This document shows, one piece after another, positions 57,972-64,000 of a stretch of DNA of 64,000 nucleotides. The notes below the pieces were generated by a model. That model worked only from the letters and a program-made list of their open reading frames with translations, did not search any database and was not told the DNA's origin. The stretch is from Burkholderia sp. MS389 (GTDB lineage Bacteria; Pseudomonadota; Gammaproteobacteria; Burkholderiales; Burkholderiaceae). Positions within the stretch are counted from its first letter, which is position 1, and every line of letters begins with the position of its first letter. The translations under genes and the position numbers were made by a program. The stretch lies in contig NZ_CP045995.1 in NCBI RefSeq assembly GCF_016899425.1, positions 186,001 to 250,000 of the forward strand, given 5' to 3'.

Positions 57972-59231
57972 CTAGCCGCGTCGAGCGACCGGACTGCCGG
58001 GCATCGGAATCCCGGCGCGATAGACGACGGTGGCGAGTGCCGCGGCGACCGCCGCCTCGGCCATCAGCACGGCGACGGCGGCGCCCCGCTCGGCGAAATA
58101 CCTGGCGAGCACGGGCACCAGCACGATGTTCAGAATGCCCGACGACATCAGGATTCGCGTGAATGCCGACTTCATCCCGAGCGGCAGCATCGTTTGCACA
58201 CCGAACAGGTCGGTCATGCCGGCCATGAACGGAATGAAGGCCATCCAGCGCAGCACCTGGACCGTCGGTTCGTACGAAGGGCCATACAGGATCCGCACGG
58301 CGAGCGGCGCGCCGAAGAAAATCGCGAGCGAGATGCCGAGCACCATCGCGACCTGCACGACGAACAGCTTGCGCAGGAACGAGAACGCGTCGTTGCGCGC
58401 ATGCCGCATCAGGTAGCTGATGCGCGGATAGGTGGCCGCCTTCAGCGGTTGCAGCATGCTGAGCGCCGCGCGGATCAGCTTGTCGCCGGCGGCGAAGTAG
58501 CCGGCCGCGACGTTGCCCGAGACGAAGCCGAGCAGCACGGTGTTGGTCGACGCGTAGAACGCGATCGACGTCGACGCCAGAAACACCTGCCAGCCGCCTT
58601 TCAGCGATTCGGCGATGTCGGCCGCGCCGACGCGCACGAAGTCGATTTCACGGTTGAGGTACAGATAGGCCGCCAGCGCGATCGCGGACAGCGTCGGCAC
58701 CGCTGCGTTGACGATCATCGCGCGATCGATGTCCGCCGGGCTGTGCACGAGCGCGAACATGGCCGGCAGGCTCAGGATGCGCCCGACGAACAGGATCATG
58801 CTGAGCGCGCGCAGCTTTTCCATTCCCTGGAAATACCAGCCCGGCGTGAACGCCACGCCGGCGACCATCCCGAACCCGATCAGCAGCAGGTCGCGGTCTT
58901 CGCCGAAGCGCTCGACCGCAAAGGTCAGCGCGACGAGCACGACGAAGCAGATCACCGCGATGCCGATCTGCGCGTATAGCGTCGCCCAGAAGATGCGCGA
59001 GCGTTCGGCGCGGTTGTCGCGAGCGAGCGCGATGCGCGGCGTGGCGGTCAGGTCGAAGCTGTAGCTCGTGCAGTTGGTGAGATACGCGATGACGGCGAGC
59101 GAGAACGCGAGCTGCCCGTAGCCTTCGGGCCCGAGGGCGTGCGTCAGCAGCGGTGCGATCAGCAGCGGCACGGCGTACATCGAAATCTGCAGCGTCAGCA
59201 GCAGCAGGAAATTCTTCTTGAGGTTTGACAT
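57972..59231 (-). CDS. Wzx-type polysaccharide flippase
   Basis: This 419-residue inner-membrane protein of the MOP superfamily has about twelve hydrophobic segments. The family start LLLTLQISMYAVPLLIAPLL and the helix TPGWYFQGMEKLRALSM with the Y-F-Q-G-M-E-K pattern mark an O-antigen/exopolysaccharide flippase. It would move lipid-linked repeat units to the periplasmic face for polymerisation. It is divergent from the hydrolase gene, across a 558-bp gap, and next to Wza/Wzc-type export genes. No Wzy polymerase is visible in the window. Confidence 0.88.
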   Translation of the reverse strand: MSNLKKNFLLLLTLQISMYAVPLLIAPLLTHALGPEGYGQLAFSLAVIAYLTNCTSYSFDLTATPRIALARDNRAERSRIFWATLYAQIGIAVICFVVLVALTFAVERFGEDRDLLLIGFGMVAGVAFTPGWYFQGMEKLRALSMILFVGRILSLPAMFALVHSPADIDRAMIVNAAVPTLSAIALAAYLYLNREIDFVRVGAADIAESLKGGWQVFLASTSIAFYASTNTVLLGFVSGNVAAGYFAAGDKLIRAALSMLQPLKAATYPRISYLMRHARNDAFSFLRKLFVVQVAMVLGISLAIFFGAPLAVRILYGPSYEPTVQVLRWMAFIPFMAGMTDLFGVQTMLPLGMKSAFTRILMSSGILNIVLVPVLARYFAERGAAVAVLMAEAAVAAALATVVYRAGIPMPGSPVARRG

Positions 59232-59789
59232 TCGCTCGGTCGGCGCCGTGAGTGTCGCGGTGCGGCGGCATGGGACCGCGGTGCGCGCGTGCATCCGGTC
59301 GGCGCTGACCCGGGTTGCATGGGTGGGTGGCGCGTCCGGCGTCGCCGGGCACGGCCACATCGTATGGCGGCCATGATACGGGCCGCACGGGACGACTATG
59401 TTCGCGAGCCTACCGTTCGCGGATTCCGTTCGTGCGCGCGGCATGAATCGCGGCACGGCGCGCGTCGGCGTGCGTTGTCGTCTCGCGACAGCGATGAATC
59501 TATTTGTAAGCTGCCGCACCGAAGGACGTTCGAACCGAGTGCTTTAATCGATCGCACTGTTTTGGTTCACGGTGCAAACCGCCCGACGATGCCTCGGGCA
59601 CGCAACATCACCTCCCGCGGGCATGGGGAGCAGGGCAACGCATGGAACCGGGCGGGCCGCGCAGGGGCGCGGCGGGGGCCGCTGCCGCGCGTTCATCGAC
59701 GAGTCGCACGATCGTGGATCGCTCATTCCGGTGGAGCGGCCCGAACGCGTGTCCGCGTCCGATAAAAATACCGATCCGAGGAGTACCGA
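59232..59789. other. Divergent promoter region of the exopolysaccharide locus
   Basis: These 558 bases lie between the flippase start and the hydrolase start. AT-richer segments at 59480-59580 and 59755-59785 may hold promoters. GAGGAG at 59778-59783 is the Shine-Dalgarno of the TTG-started hydrolase gene. I see no clear palindrome or small gene. Confidence 0.55.
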
Positions 59790-61643
59790 TTGAAGCCGAT
59801 TACGTTCGGCAGCTGCGTGGGGTGGCTGCACGAAGGACAGACGACACAAGGTGTGATCCTGTGCGAATCGCTGGGACACGAGGCATCGTGGACGCACAAG
59901 CTCATGCGGGCGATCGCCGAGCGCCTTGCCCGCGACGGCGTCACGGTGTTGCGATTCAACTATCCGTGCACTGGCGATTCCGCGGGCGACGACCGTGACG
60001 CCGATCGGTACGCCGCGACCGTCGGCAGCATTCACGATGCGATCGATCTGCTGCGCGACCAGGTCGGTGTCGCGTCGCTGACGCTCGTCGGAATCCGCGC
60101 GGGCGCGCTGTTCGCGATGCTGGCCGCCGCGGGCGACGGGCAGCACCCGTCGCCGCGCGTCGACGCATTGGTGGCGCTCGCGCCGGCCGTGCGCGGACGC
60201 GCTTATCTTCGCGAGCTGTCGTTCGTGCATCGCCAGTGGCTCGACGTCACGTCGCCTGCGATTCGCACCGCCCATCGTGACGAGCCCTGCATGAACGTGC
60301 TCGGGCACCGCTTTCCGGACGATTTCGTCGCCGCGTTGAAGGCGGTCGATCTGTGCGACGTCGTGCGCGCTGCCCCGAGGCTGCCTGATGCGATGCTGCT
60401 GATTCAGCCCGATCAGGACGGACCTGCGTTGCGCGATGCGCTGCTCGCGCGGGGCGTGAACGTGGCGGCCGATCCGTTTCGCGAATGGCCGACGACGATG
60501 CTGGACGGGACGCGCTCGCGCCTGCCGCTCGCGGCCATCGACACGCTCGCGCGCTGGATCGGCGAACGCGTGCCGCGCACGGCCGCCGGCATCGACCCGA
60601 TGTGGCGGCATGATCCACCGTGGAACGGCGAATCGGCCGCCGCGCTCGACATGACCGACATGACCGAGCAGGTCGTCGCGGTCGGGCCGGACCGATTGGT
60701 CGGCGTACTGTGCCGTCCCGCCGATACGGGGCCGGCGAATCCCGCCGCTCCGGCGCTCGTGATCGCGAACACGTCGACGAATCCGCGAAGCGGCGAAGGC
60801 CGCTTCAGCGTGCGCCTCGCGCGGACGCTTGCACGCGCCGGCGTCACGACGCTGCGGATCGACGTGAACGGCGTCGGCGACAGCGGCGCGGCTGCGCTCG
60901 ACGACCAGTCGCGCGTCGTGTATTCGGCGCAGTCGAGCGACGACGTGGCGGCCGCCGCCGACTGGCTGCGTGCGCTCGGCCATCCTGACGTGGTCGCGGC
61001 CGGCATCTGTTCCGGCGCCTATGCGGCATTGCATGCGGCCGTGAAGACGCCGTCGCTCGGCGGCGTGATCGCGATAAACCTGGCGCGCTTCGTGTGGCCG
61101 GCCGGGCTCTCGCTCGACGCGGTGCAGAAGCAGCGGAACAACTCGGTGCGCGGTTACTGGCTGTCGGTGCGCGACTGGCAGAAGTGGAAACGCCTCGTGC
61201 GCGAACGGCGCGATTTGCGGCCGATCGCGCGCGCCGTCGCCGCCAATGCGATCGCGCGAGTCAGCGTGCCGGTGAAGGAGGCGGCCGCGCGCGTCGGCTG
61301 GAAGCCGCGCGCCGGCACCCCACGCGGCGTGATGCACGTGCTTGCGCAACGCAATGTCCGCACGACCCTGGTATATGGCGCGCTCGATCCCGGCATCGAC
61401 GATGTCCGGCGCCACTTCGGCGCGATCGAGCACGCATTCAGATGCTCGCGTCACGTGCGGCTGCACCTCGAGCCGCAGGTCGATCACGCGGTGTACGGCG
61501 CGGTCGGCACGGACATCGTGATCGAGCGGTGCTTGCAGGCGCTCGGTCGCGACTTGACGAGGCCGGCCGTGCACGTTGCCGATCCCGTCGCGCGTGAAGC
61601 GGCTGCGGGATCGTACGCAAACGTGTCGGTCGGCAGTCCGTGA
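59790..61643 (+). CDS. Fused tandem alpha/beta-hydrolase (exosortase-associated type) with non-serine nucleophile positions
   Basis: This 617-residue protein has two alpha/beta-hydrolase domains, about 1-270 and 290-590. Each keeps strand, turn and histidine elements (RFNYPCTGDSAGD and RIDVNGVGDSGAA are parallel in the two halves). The nucleophile elbow reads GIRAG (101-105) in domain 1, with Arg in place of Ser, and GICSG (405-409) in domain 2, with Cys407. Such pairs resemble the two hydrolases of exosortase A loci, usually separate genes. The TTG start at 59790 is proposed because GAGGAG lies 6 bases upstream and no ATG fits. The substrate may be an acyl group on the polysaccharide or its lipid carrier; this is inference. 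Confidence 0.75.
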   Translation: MKPITFGSCVGWLHEGQTTQGVILCESLGHEASWTHKLMRAIAERLARDGVTVLRFNYPCTGDSAGDDRDADRYAATVGSIHDAIDLLRDQVGVASLTLVGIRAGALFAMLAAAGDGQHPSPRVDALVALAPAVRGRAYLRELSFVHRQWLDVTSPAIRTAHRDEPCMNVLGHRFPDDFVAALKAVDLCDVVRAAPRLPDAMLLIQPDQDGPALRDALLARGVNVAADPFREWPTTMLDGTRSRLPLAAIDTLARWIGERVPRTAAGIDPMWRHDPPWNGESAAALDMTDMTEQVVAVGPDRLVGVLCRPADTGPANPAAPALVIANTSTNPRSGEGRFSVRLARTLARAGVTTLRIDVNGVGDSGAAALDDQSRVVYSAQSSDDVAAAADWLRALGHPDVVAAGICSGAYAALHAAVKTPSLGGVIAINLARFVWPAGLSLDAVQKQRNNSVRGYWLSVRDWQKWKRLVRERRDLRPIARAVAANAIARVSVPVKEAAARVGWKPRAGTPRGVMHVLAQRNVRTTLVYGALDPGIDDVRRHFGAIEHAFRCSRHVRLHLEPQVDHAVYGAVGTDIVIERCLQALGRDLTRPAVHVADPVAREAAAGSYANVSVGSP

Positions 61644-61804
61644 TGCGGGCGGTGCCGCATGCGTCGGCGCTTTGGGGCGCGATCCCCGCTTCGTATGAAG
61701 ATCGACGTTCGGTGGGGTCGCTCACAGACGCGCCGTTCGCCGTGGTGTCCAATCCCTTATCGATGCATGCACGGTCGTGCCGCGGCATGACCGGCCGGGA
61801 CGGG

Positions 61805-62236
61805 TCAGTCGCGATCGCCCGGCTCCGCATAGGGTGATTTCGCGTAGGGCGATGCGTACAACGTGTCGCTGCGCCATACGTCGTCGGCGGGCGCATGGGC
61901 GACCTGCGCGCGATGTGGCCGCGTCGGCACGAGCGGCCGGCGCAACGCGATGCGGGCCCGCGTGTCGGGCTGGACGGCGGCGCTCGCGGCTGAACGAGCG
62001 ATCGCGGGTGCTGTCGCCGCAGATGCAGCCACGGACGCAGTCGCGGCGGGTTCGGCGGCCGCACTTGCGCCGGCAGCTTGCGCCGAGCGTTGTGGCGGCA
62101 CCGGCGCAACGAGCGTCGACGACGCGAAGGGCGATGTATCGGCAGGCGTGCCGGACAGCGTTTGCGCACCGGCGGTACAGAGGAAGCCGGTCGACACGAT
62201 GCAGACGAACGGCGCAAGCGACGAAGAGAAGTTCAT
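61805..62236 (-). CDS. Small secreted Ala-rich protein in the exopolysaccharide locus
   Basis: This 143-residue protein begins MNFSSSLAPFVCIVSTGFLC, a signal peptide likely cut after AGAQ. The mature part is Ala/Pro-rich with low complexity and ends in DTLYASPYAKSPYAEPGDRD, a tyrosine-rich tail. I recognise no family. It is divergent from the Wza-type gene and convergent with the hydrolase gene. Weak coding evidence (repetitive Ala) leaves doubt, but the signal peptide is clear. Confidence 0.55.
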   Translation of the reverse strand: MNFSSSLAPFVCIVSTGFLCTAGAQTLSGTPADTSPFASSTLVAPVPPQRSAQAAGASAAAEPAATASVAASAATAPAIARSAASAAVQPDTRARIALRRPLVPTRPHRAQVAHAPADDVWRSDTLYASPYAKSPYAEPGDRD

Positions 62237-62370
62237 GACGGATCGTACGGAATGACGTGCGGTGAAGAGGGTGGTGCGGCATGCAAGCTGCAATGCAAGC
62301 CGCGCTGGGCAAGCGTAATGCCGGAATTCGCCGCGTTCGGCGGGTTACCGCACAGTTTTGGAAGGACACC

Positions 62371-63588
62371 ATGTCAATCACCACGCAACCGGAATCGACG
62401 CGCGGCACGCCGCGGCCCGGCGCCCGTCGCGCACCGTGGCTGTCGCGCATGGCGATCGTGGCGGCCGCATGCGCGCTGAGCGCATGTGTGCTGTCGCCGG
62501 GCATGACTTACCGCGCGCCGGCGGAGCGCGACGCGAATGCGCGCGTGAGCGCCGACGCATCGGGGTCGGGCGGCCTCGACGGCGTGCAGAACGTGTCGAG
62601 CGAGGATCTGATCGAGATCACGCCGGCATTCGTCGCCCAGCACCAGGCGGGGCGGTCGGCCAATGTCGACGCGGAGATCCGCCGGCTGTTCGGCAAGCCG
62701 ACGCCGTATACGATCGGCCCCGGCGACGTGCTGGGCATCGTCGTATGGGACCACCCCGAATTGAACCTGCCGACGACACAGACGCTCGGCGGCGGTGACG
62801 GCGTCGGCGCCAGCTCGGTCGCGACGGGCTATACGGTCGACGCGACCGGCAACGTCCAGTTCGCGTACGCGGGCCTCGTGCACGTGGCGGGATTGACCGA
62901 GGCACAGGCGCGCGCGCTGCTGACGAAGCGGCTCGGCGAATACGTGCGCAAGCCGCAGCTCGCACTGCGCGTGCAGAGCTACCGCAGCAAGCGGGTCTAT
63001 CTCGACGGCGAGGTGCGCACGCCGGGCCTGCAGATCGTCAACGACATGCCGATGACGCTGCCCGAGGCGATCGACCGCGCGGGCGGTTTCACGCCGACGG
63101 CCGATCGCTCGCAGGTTTCGGTGACGCGCGGCGACACGACCGTGAACGTGAGCCTGCCTGCCCTGATCGCGGCGGGCGTGAATCCGTCGAACATCCTGTT
63201 GCGCGACGGCGATCTCGTGCGCGTGCGTGCGGCGAGCGACGCGAAGGTATTCGTGCTCGGCGAGGTATCGCGGCCCGCGACGCTGACGTTGACCGACGGC
63301 CGGATGAGCCTCGGCGAAGCGCTCGGCGACACGGGCGGCGTGAGTCAGTACACGTCGGATGCGCGCCAGGTGTTCGTCGTGCGCCGCGGCCCCGACAATC
63401 GCCCGCGGGTGTACCACCTCGACGGCAGCTCGCCCGCGTCGTTCGCGCTCGCCGACCAGTTTCCGCTCGAGCGGCGCGACGTCGTGTTCGTCGATGCGTC
63501 ATCGCTGGTGCGCTGGAGCCGCGTCGTGAACCTGCTGATTCCGTCGTCCGCGCAAGGTGCGCTGACGGCGAAAGCCATTTCGCCGTGA
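62371..63588 (+). CDS. Outer-membrane polysaccharide export lipoprotein (Wza/BceE type)
   Basis: This 405-residue OPX-family protein has a lipoprotein signal with lipobox LSAC (Cys39). PYTIGPGDVLGIVVWDHPEL is the Poly_export domain start (core GPGDVLGIVVWDHPEL), followed by two SLBB domains (RVYLDGEVRTPG and KVFVLGEVSRPA). It forms the outer-membrane channel for exopolysaccharide. GGAAGG precedes the ATG at 62371. The kinase gene follows 59 bp downstream. Confidence 0.93.
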   Translation: MSITTQPESTRGTPRPGARRAPWLSRMAIVAAACALSACVLSPGMTYRAPAERDANARVSADASGSGGLDGVQNVSSEDLIEITPAFVAQHQAGRSANVDAEIRRLFGKPTPYTIGPGDVLGIVVWDHPELNLPTTQTLGGGDGVGASSVATGYTVDATGNVQFAYAGLVHVAGLTEAQARALLTKRLGEYVRKPQLALRVQSYRSKRVYLDGEVRTPGLQIVNDMPMTLPEAIDRAGGFTPTADRSQVSVTRGDTTVNVSLPALIAAGVNPSNILLRDGDLVRVRAASDAKVFVLGEVSRPATLTLTDGRMSLGEALGDTGGVSQYTSDARQVFVVRRGPDNRPRVYHLDGSSPASFALADQFPLERRDVVFVDASSLVRWSRVVNLLIPSSAQGALTAKAISP

Positions 63589-63647
63589 TGCCCGAGGCGG
63601 ATTTCGTGACCGCGACCGTGCGTCGCGCCATACGGGACTGATGCTGT

Positions 63648-64000
63648 ATGAACACTTCGACCCTGCCTGACCCGCACAGCGGGCGCATTCTGCGGCCGTC
63701 CTATCCGGTGCGCCGCTACTGGAGCATGCTGTATGGCGGCCGGCGACTGATCGTCTGCACGGCGCTCGCGGGCGCGCTCGCGGGCGGCCTGTATGCGCTG
63801 TTCGCGGCTCCCGTTTACCGCTCCGACATCCTGTTTCAGGTCGAGCAAAGCCAGACCGATTCGAAGCAGACGTCGCCGCCCGGCGATCCGTCATCGGTGT
63901 TCGATCTGAAGACCGATGCATCGACCGAGATCGAGGTGCTCAAATCCCGTGCGGTGCTCGACCGCGCGATCCAGAGCACGAACCTCGCCCTCGACGCACG
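63648..64000 (+). CDS. Wzc/BceF-type BY-kinase, N-terminal part (runs off right edge)
   Basis: The 117 codons visible begin MNTSTLPDPHSGRILRPSYP, then RRLIVCTALAGALAGGLYA (first transmembrane helix) and periplasmic PVYRSDILFQVEQSQTD, typical of the Wzz/polysaccharide co-polymerase domain. EIEVLKSRAVLDRAI is the conserved block that follows. In full-length relatives a C-terminal tyrosine kinase follows, but that part is outside the window. It controls chain length and export together with the Wza-type gene. Confidence 0.88.
   Translation, partial: MNTSTLPDPHSGRILRPSYPVRRYWSMLYGGRRLIVCTALAGALAGGLYALFAAPVYRSDILFQVEQSQTDSKQTSPPGDPSSVFDLKTDASTEIEVLKSRAVLDRAIQSTNLALDA

Overview
The window is very GC-rich, has almost no non-coding slack, and most codons end in G or C. 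Gene content and protein sequences (porin ending in Phe, split protocatechuate dioxygenase genes next to pcaQ, BCCT and ExuT-like carriers, a Wza/Wzc-type exopolysaccharide locus) point to a Burkholderia of the cepacia complex, probably a large secondary replicon rich in catabolic operons. This placement is inference from protein resemblance; no database was consulted. I saw no rRNA, tRNA, CRISPR array, insertion sequence or phage. The long open frames opposite real genes are by-products of base composition.

Layout. (1) 1-728: the N-terminal 242 residues of IlvD, running off the left edge. (2) 1043-10513: a divergent trans-4-hydroxyproline catabolic cluster. Rightward are the epimerase and the three subunits of a D-hydroxyproline dehydrogenase. 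Leftward are the deaminase, an APC permease, a ketoglutarate-semialdehyde dehydrogenase and an Ldh2-type imine reductase. A 13-bp inverted repeat sits between the two arms. A palindromic element interrupts the dehydrogenase genes and an intrinsic terminator interrupts the leftward arm. (3) 10829-12027: a two-cysteine ArsR/BigR-like repressor with a pair of half-size YeeE/YedE sulfur carriers. (4) 12137-18511: a DUF2917 protein, a MocR-type regulator, a small unknown gene behind two LexA-like boxes, a translationally coupled pair (lipoprotein metallophosphatase and di-haem peroxidase), and a methyltransferase. (5) 18615-26279: a BCCT carrier with a small membrane protein; then a porin, a GH31 glycosidase and an ExuT-like carrier.

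(6) 26752-36073: an eight-gene peptide operon (RpiR regulator, isoaspartyl peptidase, GsiABCD-type importer, P1-family aminopeptidase, M55 D-aminopeptidase), followed by an AraC regulator. (7) 37504-41572: pcaHG and pcaQ sharing one regulatory element, with a papain-like gene and an XRE regulator between them. (8) 41659-42430: a HigBA-type toxin-antitoxin pair with its own promoter. (9) 42527-57469: an amino-acid permease, the helicase Lhr, a DUF457-type membrane protein, Ggt, PPK2, a YigZ-family protein, a LysR regulator divergent from a DUF4865 gene plus a 40-residue membrane peptide, and a secreted GH3 glucosidase. (10) 57972-64000: the start of an exopolysaccharide locus, with a Wzx-like flippase, a fused tandem alpha/beta-hydrolase, a small secreted Ala-rich protein, a Wza-type outer-membrane lipoprotein and the first 117 residues of a Wzc/BceF-type kinase.

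The strongest leads for unusual biology are the peptide operon, which joins isoaspartyl, P1 and D-aminopeptidase activities to one importer; the fused hydrolase whose two domains have Arg and Cys where the nucleophile Ser should be; the phosphatase/peroxidase couple; the SOS-type boxes in front of an unknown 92-residue gene; and the three-half-site element that is identically spaced at pcaH and pcaQ, where it runs into the pcaQ start codon.
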